NCBI RefSeq assembly: GCF_016616885.1
Contig: NZ_CP067102.1
Location: 5,732,501-5,796,500, forward strand
From: Bradyrhizobium diazoefficiens
GTDB taxonomy: Bacteria > Pseudomonadota > Alphaproteobacteria > Rhizobiales > Xanthobacteraceae
Length of the DNA stretch: 64,000 nt
Direction of reading: 5' to 3'
A program made the position numbers and the translations under genes. Positions 50,993 to 60,528 of this stretch are shown one piece after another (within the stretch, counting starts at the first letter, position 1; every line of letters begins with the position of its first letter). The notes under the pieces were generated by a model that saw only the letters and a list, made by a program, of their open reading frames with translations, was not told the DNA's origin and made no database searches.

Positions 50993-51820
50993 CTAACGCC
51001 CGCCACACCGGCAGTTCTCGTAATCCACGGGATCATGGCTGTTGAAAATCGTCACGCGCTCGCCGTGGCCGAGCTTCAGCTCGCGCAACCGGGCCTGATT
51101 GGCGACACGGGCCGCGCGGTCCATGTCGACGCGGCGCTGGAAATAGCGGAGCACCAGCGGCGCGCGCGGTGAGGCGTCGAGCTGGGCGTGATGGAAATAG
51201 CTGTCGCCGGCGTGCAGCAGCCATTTGTCGCCGGAGCGGATCGCGATGCCGCAATGGCCGAGCGTGTGGCCGGCGAGCGGGATCATCAGGATGTCCCCTT
51301 CCCGGTCGCCGAGCGCACGGACGCCCTTGAAACCGAACCAATCCTCGCCGGCATCGCCGTAGAATTTCCAGCTCGGCCCATGGCTCCATTGTCCGGTGAC
51401 ATAGCGCCCCTCGGGCGGCGCGGGCTTGCGCAGCACCGCCATGTCGTATTCGGTGCGATGAACGTGGATCGCGGCATGGGGAAAATCGGGAATGCCGCCG
51501 GCGTGATCACGATCAAGATGCGTCAGCAGCACGTGGCGCACGTCGGCCGGCGAATAGCCGAGCGCCTTCACCTGCTGCACGGCGGTCTCCGCCGGATCGA
51601 GCTTTGGCGCGGTCTGCCGCAGCCACCGTTTCCCGAGCCGGTCGGGCGTGGCGATATCGCCAAGGCCGATGCCGGTGTCGACCAGGGCGAGGCCGTCATT
51701 GGTCTCGATCAGCAGGCAATGGCAGACCATGCGGGCGTGCTGGAACAGGCCGCCGGTGCCGTTCACCAGCCGCCGGCCCACGGGACACATCGTGCCGGTG
51801 TTGAGATGATGGATCTTCAT
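50993..51820 (-). CDS. Metallo-beta-lactamase fold hydrolase, lactonase-like
   Basis: 275 residues. Metal-binding motif THLDRDHAGG (H101, D103, D105, H106; the second His of the classic HXHXDH is Asp here), further ligands in PLAGHTLGHCGIAI and a Asp in LLHAGDSYFHH, ending in a C-terminal domain with FNSHDPVDYENCRCGGR. Closest to N-acyl-homoserine-lactonase-like MBL proteins. ATG 51820. Divergent from the LysR gene 51915, its probable regulator. Confidence 0.88.
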   Translation of the reverse strand: MKIHHLNTGTMCPVGRRLVNGTGGLFQHARMVCHCLLIETNDGLALVDTGIGLGDIATPDRLGKRWLRQTAPKLDPAETAVQQVKALGYSPADVRHVLLTHLDRDHAGGIPDFPHAAIHVHRTEYDMAVLRKPAPPEGRYVTGQWSHGPSWKFYGDAGEDWFGFKGVRALGDREGDILMIPLAGHTLGHCGIAIRSGDKWLLHAGDSYFHHAQLDASPRAPLVLRYFQRRVDMDRAARVANQARLRELKLGHGERVTIFNSHDPVDYENCRCGGR

Positions 51821-51914
51821 GGATGAGGCCCGCCTGTTGTGAACACGGCGTTCTTGTCATTCTCCGATCCATAGGTAAAATATTGAATTCTGATAGTATC
51901 TCTAGGCCTGGACT
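51821..51914. promoter_or_regulatory. Divergent promoter region of LysR and MBL genes
   Basis: AT-rich (AGGTAAAATATTGAATTCTG) compared with flanks; the 94-bp gap between divergent starts must hold both promoters and probably the LysR binding site (T-N11-A type). No exact operator is assigned. Confidence 0.4.
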
Positions 51915-52790
51915 ATGGATATCCGCGAGCTCCGCTACTTCGCTGCCGTCTACCGTGAACGCAACCTCACGGCGGCCGCGCGCACCTGCTTCGTGTCGCA
52001 GCCGTCGATCTCGACTGCGATCACCAGTCTGGAGGCCGAGCTCGGCACCACGCTTTTCATCCGGCACAAGAAGGGCGTCGCACCCACCGCCTCGGCCGAG
52101 CAGTTTCACGCGCTGGCCCGCCGCATCATCGACGAGGCCGACGCCGCGCGCAGCCTGTTCCGCAAGCCCAGCACCCGGACCAATCTGACGCTCGGTCTGA
52201 TGCGCACGCTCGACGTGCCCAGAACCATCGCGCTGCTGAAGCCGCTGACCGCGCGCAGTGACATCGCGCTGCGGCTCGTGGGCCACGACGAGCGCGCAGA
52301 TGCAAGGATCATCTCGAAGAGCATGCTTGGGGATGACGAGCATTTCGTCCCGCTCTGGAGCGAGCGCTATGTCGCGGCGCTGCCGCCGTCGCATCCGCTG
52401 ACGCTGAAGGAGCGGCTGCGCGCCGCCGACCTCGCCGACGCCCCGATGATCGACCGCTGCCATTGCGAGCAGAGCGAATTCTTCGGCCGCGCGGCGCAAC
52501 GGCGTCCGTCCGCCGCGATCGCGCAATCGGAGGATTGGGCAATGGCGCTGGTCGCAGCCGGAATCGGCATCGCTATCGTGCCGGAGGGCGTGGCGAAGGG
52601 CCATCCGGACGTCGCGATCCGGGAGATCGAGGTGAAGATCAGGCGCGAGGTCGGGCTGGCCTATCGCGCGTCAGCGCCGCTGGTCGACGCATTGAAGGAT
52701 TTTGTTGGAAAGCTCCAGGGACGGCGCGCAAAGTCGCAGCGCGCGCGAAATCCCCTCCTCAAGCGCAACAAATCCGAGCGCCGGCGCTAG
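51915..52790 (+). CDS. LysR-family transcriptional regulator
   Basis: 291 residues, full length. Helix-turn-helix at about 1-60 (MDIRELRYFAAVYRERNLTA, AARTCFVSQPSISTAITSLE) and a complete effector domain with the C-terminal AMALVAAGIGIAIVPEGVAKG. It is transcribed away from the metallo-beta-lactamase gene, and regulators of this kind normally control the divergent gene. Its C terminus is basic. Convergent with the zinc-ribbon gene ending at 52801. Confidence 0.93.
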   Translation: MDIRELRYFAAVYRERNLTAAARTCFVSQPSISTAITSLEAELGTTLFIRHKKGVAPTASAEQFHALARRIIDEADAARSLFRKPSTRTNLTLGLMRTLDVPRTIALLKPLTARSDIALRLVGHDERADARIISKSMLGDDEHFVPLWSERYVAALPPSHPLTLKERLRAADLADAPMIDRCHCEQSEFFGRAAQRRPSAAIAQSEDWAMALVAAGIGIAIVPEGVAKGHPDVAIREIEVKIRREVGLAYRASAPLVDALKDFVGKLQGRRAKSQRARNPLLKRNKSERRR

Positions 52791-52800
52791 CGCGCCGTCA

Positions 52801-53565
52801 CTATCCGAGCAAGCCCTTCAGGCCGGCATAGATGGAGCCCATAGCCGTCGCGGCGACGCCGGCCAGCGGGCCGACGGTCTGCATCAAGTCCTGGATCAAA
52901 CGGGCGCGGCGGCGAAGCTGCTCCTCACCAACATGCTGCCCGAGCAGGCGCGCCATCCTGAAGGCGAACGCATTGGGTTTCCCGCCCTGGCCCAGAACGC
53001 GCGGCAGCACCTGGAAGATGACGACTCCCAAGATGTTCCCGGACACGAAGGCGAGCAGGATGCTCGCGCCGTATTCGAACACCTCGCGCCATTCGACCCA
53101 CACCGTCGGTAAGATCGGAACACCATCGTGGAGCCCGGTCACCGTCAGCATCGCCTGGATGCTGGCGCTGGCGAGCAGCAACGCCAGCACGAACGCCCCC
53201 AATGCCGAGACCCGATGCAGAGGATAGGCTGCGAACCCGAACAGCAGGGGGACGACGATCGACGCGATCCGGAGCGGGATTGGAGAGAGGTTGAAGGTGA
53301 TGGTGATCAGACTATGCGTGATCGTCAGCAGGACGGCCGGAAGGACGACGTAGAGCAAGGCATGCGTCCCGAAATAGCGCAGCGGATTCCTGTACCGTTC
53401 GAGCCGGACATTGACCCGGTCGAGATCGCGCCTGAGCCGGTCCAACTCGGCAACGATATCCTCGATCTCGAGAAGCGTCGGCCGCACGACGCGCAAATCG
53501 CGCGAGCAGTGCTTGCACGCAATGGCTTCGTCCTTGATCGTCTCGGCACAGAACGGGCACTCCAT
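52801..53565 (-). CDS. Zinc-ribbon membrane protein
   Basis: 254 residues. N-terminal zinc ribbon MECPFCAETIKDEAIACKHC (CXXC-X13-CXXC), a coiled coil (about 30-60, VAELDRLRRDLDRVNVRLER), then four transmembrane helices (about 68-90, 97-120, 122-145, 165-185) and a C-terminal amphipathic segment. Starts 2 bp after the previous stop. Last gene of the CHAT operon. No enzyme motif is seen; the ribbon suggests protein or nucleic-acid contact on the cytoplasmic side. Confidence 0.8.
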   Translation of the reverse strand: MECPFCAETIKDEAIACKHCSRDLRVVRPTLLEIEDIVAELDRLRRDLDRVNVRLERYRNPLRYFGTHALLYVVLPAVLLTITHSLITITFNLSPIPLRIASIVVPLLFGFAAYPLHRVSALGAFVLALLLASASIQAMLTVTGLHDGVPILPTVWVEWREVFEYGASILLAFVSGNILGVVIFQVLPRVLGQGGKPNAFAFRMARLLGQHVGEEQLRRRARLIQDLMQTVGPLAGVAATAMGSIYAGLKGLLG

Positions 53566-53567
53566 CG

Positions 53568-53762
53568 TCAGCGCGACTTCCTGCGCCGCATGATGGCTTC
53601 GACCTCGTCTCTGGCCCGCGCCAGCTCATCGCGCAGCTGGTCCCGTTTGCGCAGGAGATTGTCACGCTCCGCAATCAGCGTCGCAGGCACCGCGACGTCT
53701 CGGGCACAGGATGCGCAAACCAGCGCGCTATCCGCGTTCTCGGCCTGGCAGTAAGGACACAT
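53568..53762 (-). CDS. Small zinc-ribbon coiled-coil protein
   Basis: 64 residues: zinc ribbon MCPYCQAENADSALVCASCA (CXXC-X12-CXXC) followed by a charged coiled coil (LIAERDNLLRKRDQLRDELA, RARDEVEAIMRR). It resembles the first 60 residues of the next gene and may pair with it. The ATG overlaps the stop of the upstream gene (TGATG); a GTG one codon earlier is possible. Confidence 0.8.
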   Translation of the reverse strand: MCPYCQAENADSALVCASCARDVAVPATLIAERDNLLRKRDQLRDELARARDEVEAIMRRRKSR

Positions 53763-54208
53763 CACTTGGGTGCGACCTTGAGGGTAAAAATGGCCGTGCC
53801 CGGCCGCCCATCGCTGTCCTTGATGTCGACCCGCACGGTGTAATCTCCCGGCGGCAATTCCGCATCCTGCATGTTGATCCCGTCAGCCCGCACGAACGGC
53901 TTGACCCGGGGCGTCAGATCGACGTTCGGCGTGCGGAGGAAGGTCACCTTGACCGAATCCGGATCGATCTTGGCGCCCCCGAACGACTCGAACCTCAATT
54001 GGAGCCGCATGGGCGAGGACACGGAATCACCGGTCGAGACGAACTCCACCTTCGGACCGCGTAGGATACCGCGCCTGTCGGCCGCGACCGCGCCCTTCGG
54101 TGGCGGCAGCTTGGCCTCTTCTTCGGTGATCAACTGTGTTGCCCGCGACGCTCCCGAAAACAGGAGACCTGCCGCAACGAGCCCCAGCAACAAAATCCGC
54201 GTCATCAT
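53762..54208 (-). CDS. Secreted beta-sandwich hypothetical protein
   Basis: 148 residues from ATG 54208. Signal peptide (MMTRILLLGLVAAGLLFSGA, cleavage after SRA), then a probable immunoglobulin-like domain: VEFVSTGDSVSSPMRLQLRF, IDPDSVKVTFLRTPNVDLTP and LPPGDYTVRVDIKDSDGRPG. Periplasmic or outer-surface. It is 20 bp downstream of the CHAT gene and directly coupled to the small zinc-ribbon gene. Confidence 0.8.
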   Translation of the reverse strand: MMTRILLLGLVAAGLLFSGASRATQLITEEEAKLPPPKGAVAADRRGILRGPKVEFVSTGDSVSSPMRLQLRFESFGGAKIDPDSVKVTFLRTPNVDLTPRVKPFVRADGINMQDAELPPGDYTVRVDIKDSDGRPGTAIFTLKVAPK

Positions 54209-54228
54209 CCGTTCAACCCCCACGTCAA

Positions 54229-57200
54229 TCAGCGCACGCCGCCATCGCCGATGATCGTATACGGCGCCCAGAACAGCGGATGAGCATAGGCAAACTCGGT
54301 CTTGCCCTCGCTGTTCAGGTAACCGGGACCGTCGACCAGAGCGATCATCGCCTGCCGCAGCGCTTCGCTCCGCGACAATTTTGGATCGTCCGCCTGCCGC
54401 TTGAACAGATCGGTCACCAGCTGCCGGGCCGATTGCGAATGCACTGACCAGTTCGTCACGAGCAAGGCACGCGTTCCGGCGTAGAAGAACGCGCGGCCGA
54501 GGCCGGAGGCCGCCTCGGCTCCGGCGCCTGCACCGGCGCCGGTGTTGCAGGCGGACAGGATCACCCAGTCGGCGTCGAGCTTGAGGCCGAGAATTTCCTC
54601 CATGGTCAGGAGGCCGTCTCCACCGTCGCCCGTCACCGTTGGTGATGACAGTGCGAGTGCCGGCTGTGTCAGACCGTTGAGCTCGCCCGGGACAAGGCCG
54701 TGAGTGGCAAACGCGAGAATCTTGAAGCCGGAGAGGTTCATCGTCTTGACCGCGCTCTCGGTCGCGCTCTTGCCGAGGAACAGCACTTTCGAGGGATCAG
54801 CCTGCAGCGCCAGCGCGATCGACTTGAGTTCGTCGGCAGTGTCGGGAAGACGGGGCAAGAGGCCGAGTTCGGCGCTGTCGACGCCGTCGAGCTTCGGGCT
54901 GTTGCGACGCTTTAGCGGCATGCCGCGCGTGACGTTGCCACCGACATCGGCGACCTGCACCTTTTCGCCGGCGCCTTCCGCCTCGATCTCCTGGTCCTTG
55001 TTGAAATAGGGATCGCCAAATGCCACGAGATCCCCGCGGCCGGGCTTGCCAGGCGGCAATTGTCGCAGCGTGCGCAAGGCCGCGGCCGACGGCACCGTCG
55101 AGACGGCATGGGTTCGCGCAAGCCAGGGCACGTTGCGATAGCCGACGAAGAGCGGATCCTCGTCCGCGGCCACCTCGGCCGGCGCCGTCGGCAACAGCGA
55201 CAGCGGCAGCAGGCCGAGCGCGCCGTTGGTGACCACGATCAAATTCTTCGCCGGCTTCCATCCACCTTCGACCGGCTTCAGCAACAGCTCGTAGAGCTCG
55301 TAGCCAAGCTTGAGATCGAACGGCGGAATGTCCGAGATCATCGCCGCCTGCGGCTCGAGCGCTTCCCGCAGTTTGCGGATCTTGGTCTCGATATTACCGA
55401 TATTGGCCTTGACGGCGGCGAACGCGACCGGCCCAGACTTCGGCACGGCCCAGACGAAGCTGCCGTACTGACCGAAATAGAACGACAGCATGGCTTCGTT
55501 GTCGGCAAGCGTCGCACGGATCTCGGCAACGCTCGGCGGCTTCGGCGAGACGAGATCGGCATACGTCGGGAACTTCTGTTTGATCTCCTGGCGCGCCTTG
55601 TCGCGTTCGTTGCGCATGGACGCGATCAACGCCTGGATCTGCTGCACGCCCTTCTCGTCGCGCTCCGCCGAGGGAATGGCGAGGACGTTGGTGAGCGTGC
55701 CGAGCTGGGCGTTGACCTGCTTGGTGAGGTCCTGCTCCTTGCGCACGAGCTCGGCCAGCGCGGGATCCTTCGCCGCCGCACGCGCGCTGGAGGCAGCCAG
55801 CGCCTGTTGCACGGAGCGGCCGCGGACCGCATCGGCCAGACTGAACGTCTCCTCGCCGACGCCGCTGCCGGTACCTTCGGCCCGCGCGAGCAGCAGGAGG
55901 TAGCTCTCGACGATGGTCTGGAGCCGCTGGCTGCGCGCGGCTACGACGGTCGTGTTCTCGTCGTCGGCGTTCTCGTTTGCGTTGGCCATCATGATCGGAA
56001 TGGCGGCCTTGAACTCGCGGATCGCGTCGGCATCGCGCTGCGCGCGCATCAATCCGATCGCCAGGGTGCCGCGCGCCGACGCCGCATCGAAATGGTTCTC
56101 GCCGACCCGCCCGATCTGCTTCTTGACCAGTTGTTCGGCGGCGGCGATGCCGGCGTCGAGCTGGCCGGAATTGTAGAGCGCGAAAATGCGCGCCGGATTG
56201 AGCTCGATGACCTGGCGGCGCTGCGGATCCCAATTGGCGACCGCCTTGTCGATCCGCGCAAACATGTCGTTGGCCTCGGCATTCTTGCGCTGCAGATTCA
56301 GGATGCCGGCGAGCTGCGACAGCAGCTGCACGGTCGACTGCGCGTCATCAGGCACGCCGACCGTCTTGTTGATCTCGAGCGAGACGCGGCCGAGCTGCTC
56401 GGCTTCGTTGTAACGTCCCTGGTCGACCAGGATTCCGGCCAATCCCATCACGAAACGCGGCGTCACCGGATTGTACTTGCCGGTGTCCTTCAGGCGCGAC
56501 AACAGCGCCCGGCGCGCATCGACCTCGGCTTCGGCGAGCCTGCCCTGCCGCGCCTTCATGCGCGCCTGATTCAACACCATGCTGTCGACGACCTGGAGCA
56601 GGAGGGTCTCCGCAGGCGGGTTCTCCGATTCCAATACGGCCTTGTTACCAGCGCTTTTACGCAGCTCCGCCGTGCGATAGGCGGCTTCGGCTTCGGCAAA
56701 CTGTCCCCGTGCCTCGAATATGAGGCCGCGGGTCATCTCGATTTCCCCCTCCCAGGTCTGGCCGAACTTTGCATAGGACGCTCGCCAGCCAGGAAGCCCA
56801 CTGGTGCGCGACTCCTGAATCGCGGTCAGGCTGCGACGCAAATAGGCTTCCGCCTGCGCGACGTCACCCATCTGGATGAGAATCGATGCGACCGTGCGGT
56901 TTGCGTTGAACTGATATCCTTTCGCGCCGGGCACGTTGACCGACTGGCGCAACAGCTGTTGCTTGATTTCCAGTGCGCGCTTGGGATCGCCTGCGAGGGA
57001 GTATTGCACCGACTGCAGCTGCAACAATCGCCCCATCATGTTGGGGGTGACGGCCCCACGGCCCACTTCCACGGCCTTGTTGGCGTCGGCGACGGATTCG
57101 GTGAGACGCCCGAGCTGGGAACGCGCATTGGCGCGGTCGAAATAGAACTGGGCCAGATCCTCGCGCGATTCCTTCCCCGTGGGCGTCGCCTCCGCGTCCG

Positions 57201-57651
57201 CTTTGAGCTCCGCGATCAGCTTCTCGTTCGGCTTTTCGCTATCGAGGATCGCGGTGATGTCGGAGATGGTTCGTGGCGGGGCGACGAAATCCTTCGGCAT
57301 GGCTGTGCCCGGAGCCAGCTTGGGCGCAGCTTCCTTGGGAAGCTCGACGGCGACGTTGGCGCGGCCGTTCGCGGCGTTGAGAGCGGCGAGCACGCAAGCG
57401 TGGACCTGCGGTTTAGCCTTGGCGCGGCAACCCTCGATATCGGCACCGGCCTTGCGGCCGCCCTGGGCCTGCATGCAGGCATGTACGATCGGCTTGCCGA
57501 CCGTCATCCGGCAGTTCTCGAGCGCGGCCTCCTGGGTCAGCGCGGCAGCCGAGCCAGTCGATCCCAGGAAAACGGCGAGGGCCAGCAATTTTCGCGGCAG
57601 GTTGGCGTCCAGACGGCTCTTAAACGGACTCGCAGCGTTCAAGCTCATCAT
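54229..57651 (-). CDS. Secreted TPR-CHAT protease-like protein
   Basis: 1140 residues from ATG 57651. Signal peptide (about 1-36), a short cysteine-containing region (ALENCRMTVGKPIVHACMQA, CRAKAKPQVHACV), TPR repeats over about 130-600 (for example LAQFYFDRANARSQLGRLTE), a coiled coil about 640-700, and a C-terminal CHAT domain (about 790-1130) with the caspase-like dyad His984 (FATHGLVPGE) and Cys1035 (LSACNTGAG). CHAT proteins are cysteine proteases related to separase and caspases; TPR-CHAT proteins act in defence and protein-protein signalling. A secreted one in an operon with zinc-ribbon proteins is notable. First gene of the operon. Confidence 0.92.
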   Translation of the reverse strand: MMSLNAASPFKSRLDANLPRKLLALAVFLGSTGSAAALTQEAALENCRMTVGKPIVHACMQAQGGRKAGADIEGCRAKAKPQVHACVLAALNAANGRANVAVELPKEAAPKLAPGTAMPKDFVAPPRTISDITAILDSEKPNEKLIAELKADAEATPTGKESREDLAQFYFDRANARSQLGRLTESVADANKAVEVGRGAVTPNMMGRLLQLQSVQYSLAGDPKRALEIKQQLLRQSVNVPGAKGYQFNANRTVASILIQMGDVAQAEAYLRRSLTAIQESRTSGLPGWRASYAKFGQTWEGEIEMTRGLIFEARGQFAEAEAAYRTAELRKSAGNKAVLESENPPAETLLLQVVDSMVLNQARMKARQGRLAEAEVDARRALLSRLKDTGKYNPVTPRFVMGLAGILVDQGRYNEAEQLGRVSLEINKTVGVPDDAQSTVQLLSQLAGILNLQRKNAEANDMFARIDKAVANWDPQRRQVIELNPARIFALYNSGQLDAGIAAAEQLVKKQIGRVGENHFDAASARGTLAIGLMRAQRDADAIREFKAAIPIMMANANENADDENTTVVAARSQRLQTIVESYLLLLARAEGTGSGVGEETFSLADAVRGRSVQQALAASSARAAAKDPALAELVRKEQDLTKQVNAQLGTLTNVLAIPSAERDEKGVQQIQALIASMRNERDKARQEIKQKFPTYADLVSPKPPSVAEIRATLADNEAMLSFYFGQYGSFVWAVPKSGPVAFAAVKANIGNIETKIRKLREALEPQAAMISDIPPFDLKLGYELYELLLKPVEGGWKPAKNLIVVTNGALGLLPLSLLPTAPAEVAADEDPLFVGYRNVPWLARTHAVSTVPSAAALRTLRQLPPGKPGRGDLVAFGDPYFNKDQEIEAEGAGEKVQVADVGGNVTRGMPLKRRNSPKLDGVDSAELGLLPRLPDTADELKSIALALQADPSKVLFLGKSATESAVKTMNLSGFKILAFATHGLVPGELNGLTQPALALSSPTVTGDGGDGLLTMEEILGLKLDADWVILSACNTGAGAGAGAEAASGLGRAFFYAGTRALLVTNWSVHSQSARQLVTDLFKRQADDPKLSRSEALRQAMIALVDGPGYLNSEGKTEFAYAHPLFWAPYTIIGDGGVR

Positions 57652-57912
57652 CTCGAAGGGCCTTGGGGTGAAATGACTTGAAAAACGGGACAATTCTATC
57701 CCTCTCGCTCGGGAGCACAATCACCAATCGGTGGGTGTCGAAATACCCAAGAGGGTTAACGGCGGCGAACAGCGGCTCCCGCGGCGCGCATTCCGGATGG
57801 GCTCGCGCAGGCTATTCGGCTCCTGACCGGGTCAAGCCAGGACTGCCGCGGCACCCAGGCTCGGCCGCGAATACTGACCGCGCGCCCCACGTCTTCGGGA
57901 CACGATCCGCCG

Positions 57913-58674
57913 TCAGCCCTTCGAGACGACCGCGCGCCCATAGACGGGCTGCGAGGCAACCGGCGGATTGGTGGTCTGGGCGGCGAGCTCGCCGATCAGG
58001 CGATCGGCATCCGCAGCCATGCCGTCGGGCGCCTGGATCACCAGCCGCTCCAGCGCCCAGCGATAGGACGAGACACGCTGCTCGAGCGATAGCTGCACCC
58101 ACTGGACGATCAGCGAGTTCTCCTGCATGCGTTCGACGGCGTCGGCCTTTTCCTGCGGCGACAGCGCCGAGACGCGCGCCATGCTGGCCTCGCGCTTCTT
58201 GTCGAGATCGATGACGCGGATGGCGCTGGCGAAGAACGGCTCGAAGCGGGTGATGTCGTTGCGCACGTCCTCGATCAGCTGCGCATAGCGCGAGGAATGC
58301 GAGCGATGCGGCTCGTCGATCAGCGTGCGGCCATACCTGGTGCGGTCGAACACGATCTTCTGCCGCCACGGCGACGGCAACGCCTTGTAGTCGCCGAACA
58401 CACTCTTCCAGGCCGGCCGCGACAGCGGCGGCTCGATCATGGGATAGGCGAGATCGCGAAGCTGACGCTCTTCGTCGGTGAGCTGGAATTGCGACGGCTT
58501 CAGGCCGAGGCTGGAGGTCACCTCGGCGCCGAGCCAGCGATGCATGTCGTCGCTGCGCATGTCGGCGCGGGTGCGGCCGAAATCACCGCCGCTGCAGGCA
58601 GCGAGCGACGCGCCTACAGCTACGAGGAGGATGGCCGATACGATTGTGCGGATCTGGCGGATGGAGTCCGGCAT
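57913..58674 (-). CDS. Lipoprotein, helical, unknown function
   Basis: 253 residues. Lipoprotein signal with lipobox LAAC (IVSAILLVAVGASLAACSGG, acylated Cys about 27). The mature protein is helical and charged (FEPFFASAIRVIDLDKKREA, SLIVQWVQLSLEQRVSSYRW). Starts with a Met-rich, low-confidence region removed by the signal. Conserved in composition with core genes; role unknown. Separated by 190 bp from the CHAT gene, so probably an independent unit. Confidence 0.85.
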   Translation of the reverse strand: MPDSIRQIRTIVSAILLVAVGASLAACSGGDFGRTRADMRSDDMHRWLGAEVTSSLGLKPSQFQLTDEERQLRDLAYPMIEPPLSRPAWKSVFGDYKALPSPWRQKIVFDRTRYGRTLIDEPHRSHSSRYAQLIEDVRNDITRFEPFFASAIRVIDLDKKREASMARVSALSPQEKADAVERMQENSLIVQWVQLSLEQRVSSYRWALERLVIQAPDGMAADADRLIGELAAQTTNPPVASQPVYGRAVVSKG

Positions 58675-58689
58675 TGCAAAAGCCGGAAC

Positions 58690-58878
58690 TTAGCGGCGGC
58701 GACGACGGCGCCCCGGCGCTGTGCCCGCTTCCGGCCCATGATCGCCGCTGGTTTCGTCCGCATCGCGCTCGATCCGGATGACGGGAAGGATCAGAATCGT
58801 CCCCGTGTCCGCGCGCGGTGTGACGTCCCCCGACGAGCCCACCCGGCGACCGGCCGGAAATTCAATGATGGTCCCCAT
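58690..58878 (-). CDS. Small basic-tailed hypothetical protein
   Basis: 62 residues (MGTIIEFPAGRRVGSSGDVT start, then GTILILPVIRIERDADETSG) ending in a run of six Arg. Short, likely cytoplasmic, with a beta strand pair and an Arg-rich nucleic-acid-binding-like tail. Lies 15 bp upstream of the lipoprotein gene on the same strand. Family not known. Confidence 0.6.
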   Translation of the reverse strand: MGTIIEFPAGRRVGSSGDVTPRADTGTILILPVIRIERDADETSGDHGPEAGTAPGRRRRRR

Positions 58879-59131
58879 GTCAGCTCTCTCAATTGCCGCG
58901 CGACAAAATGCGCCCCTGCAACATTGGGGGTCATTAGGATCAGTTTATGGTTAACGGGGTGTAAACATGGCCTTTGAACCGTAGCCGCACGGGCCGGCCC
59001 AATCGTTCCGTTGCGGCACGGGAAGGGCTGAATTGAGCGGGTTTGCTTCACACCTCGTTTTCCTTAACGAGGCTTTAAACGGCCCCCTGATAGGCTGAGG
59101 CAACAGTTTCTCCCAAGTTGCGTACGCCTCC

Positions 59132-60109
59132 ATGACCAAGTCGCTGTTTCCCGGATTCGACGGGCTGATGACACTCTCCCGCCGCGAGGGCGTCGATGTT
59201 CGTCCGACGCTGCTGCGGGTGCTGACCGACCTGTATGTCCAGGCGCCCACCCACAGCGACGACGAGCAGCGGCAATTCATCGAGCTCGCCACGCGGCTGA
59301 TCGACCAGGTCGACGATGCAACGCGCGCTGCCGTCAAGGCGCGGCTCGCGATCTATCCGCAAACGCCGGTCCCGGTGCTGCAGAAACTCGGGCTGGTCGC
59401 GGCGCAAGAAGGCCGCCGGGTGCCGCTGGCGCGCGAAATCCCGCGTGCAGCAATCGCCCCCTCGCCTTCCCGCACGCCGACCGATGCCGAGCAGCGCATG
59501 GCCGCCAACATGGCGATGCAGCCGAAGGAAGCCGCCGAGATCCACGATATGTTCTTCGGCGCCGATGCGAGCCAGCGCGCGCTGATCCTGCACAATCTGG
59601 CGCAGACGCCGCTGAAGGCCGCGCCGCGGATTCCGACCGTCCGCGCCAAGCGCGCGATCCAGATCCTGGAGATGGCGGCGATCGCGGGTGATGTCGAGAA
59701 CTTCACCTTCGAGCTCGGCGACAGCCTGATCCTGCCCTCGCGCGTCGCAGCCCAGATCGTCGACGATGCCGGCGGCGAGGCGCTCGCAATTGCCGCCCGC
59801 ACGCTCGACATGCCGAGCCCGAACTTCCAGCGCATCTTGCTGTTCTTCAAGCCGGAGATCGGCAACTCGGTGGATGCGGTCTACCGGCTGTCGCGGCTCT
59901 ATGATCGCCTCAGCGACCGCTCCGCGCTGGTGATGCTCGCCGCCTGGCGCGGCTCGACGCTTGCCGTCACGCGCGCGAAGTACCAGCCGTCGCTGCACGA
60001 CAGCGACCGCCAGCGTGCGCGCGCAGGCGCGAGCCAGACGCGGCCAAGCGTGCAGCCCGGCTCGAGCCCGGCGGTGCGTACGGGCTCAGGCGGGTCGCCG
60101 GAGCGTTAA
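59132..60109 (+). CDS. DUF2336 domain protein
   Basis: 325 residues (MTKSLFPGFDGLMTLSRREG start). Helical-repeat-like protein; the segments LTDLYVQAPTHSDDEQRQFIEL and LARLIDQV, then VLQKLGLVAAQE and ALILHNLAQTPLKA are consistent with HEAT-like DUF2336 proteins of alphaproteobacteria. C-terminal 50 residues are Ser/Gln/Arg-rich and disordered. Its stop overlaps the end of the convergent DUF1491 gene by 4 bp. Confidence 0.8.
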   Translation: MTKSLFPGFDGLMTLSRREGVDVRPTLLRVLTDLYVQAPTHSDDEQRQFIELATRLIDQVDDATRAAVKARLAIYPQTPVPVLQKLGLVAAQEGRRVPLAREIPRAAIAPSPSRTPTDAEQRMAANMAMQPKEAAEIHDMFFGADASQRALILHNLAQTPLKAAPRIPTVRAKRAIQILEMAAIAGDVENFTFELGDSLILPSRVAAQIVDDAGGEALAIAARTLDMPSPNFQRILLFFKPEIGNSVDAVYRLSRLYDRLSDRSALVMLAAWRGSTLAVTRAKYQPSLHDSDRQRARAGASQTRPSVQPGSSPAVRTGSGGSPER

Positions 60110-60450
60110 GTCTTCGCCAGTTCGAGGAAATGCCGCCCCGCGCGGTCCTCGGTCTCGACGATCCAGGCATCCGGATCGAAGCGGACTTCCTTGGTCAGGC
60201 GATCTTCCACCGCAGGCTCCGGCAGCGGCTGCGGCGCGGCCGGCACAAAGAAACGATCGACCGGGCGGCCGTTGTCATAAGAGGTCTGCGGCGCCGGCAC
60301 GTAGAGCATTGCGTTGCCGTCGAGCAGCGACACTTTGACGAACACCGCACCCGCCTCCTCGGCGCCGCGACGGCGCACCGCGCCGAACACGCCCTCGGTC
60401 TGGCACCGGCGCAAGTAGGCAGAGACCCAGATATTCGATTTCAAACGCAT
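60106..60450 (-). CDS. DUF1491 family protein
   Basis: 114 residues from ATG 60450 (MRLKSNIWVSAYLRRCQTEG). The pattern AVRRRGAEEAGAVFVKVSLL, LLDGNAMLYVPAPQTSYDNG and FDPDAWIVETEDRAGRHFLE matches DUF1491, a small conserved alphaproteobacterial family of unknown function. It reads into the DUF2336 gene's tail by 4 bp. Confidence 0.88.
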   Translation of the reverse strand: MRLKSNIWVSAYLRRCQTEGVFGAVRRRGAEEAGAVFVKVSLLDGNAMLYVPAPQTSYDNGRPVDRFFVPAAPQPLPEPAVEDRLTKEVRFDPDAWIVETEDRAGRHFLELAKT

Positions 60451-60528
60451 GAGCGCACGATAGGCCAGTGCTGCAATCAGCACCAGCCTTCAGGCGTTCA
60501 GCTTGCAGGCTTGGCGCAACGACGACGC

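Noticed and set aside
55060..57681. 873-codon plus-strand frame
   Set aside because: Antisense to the CHAT gene; composition typical of a GC-rich shadow.
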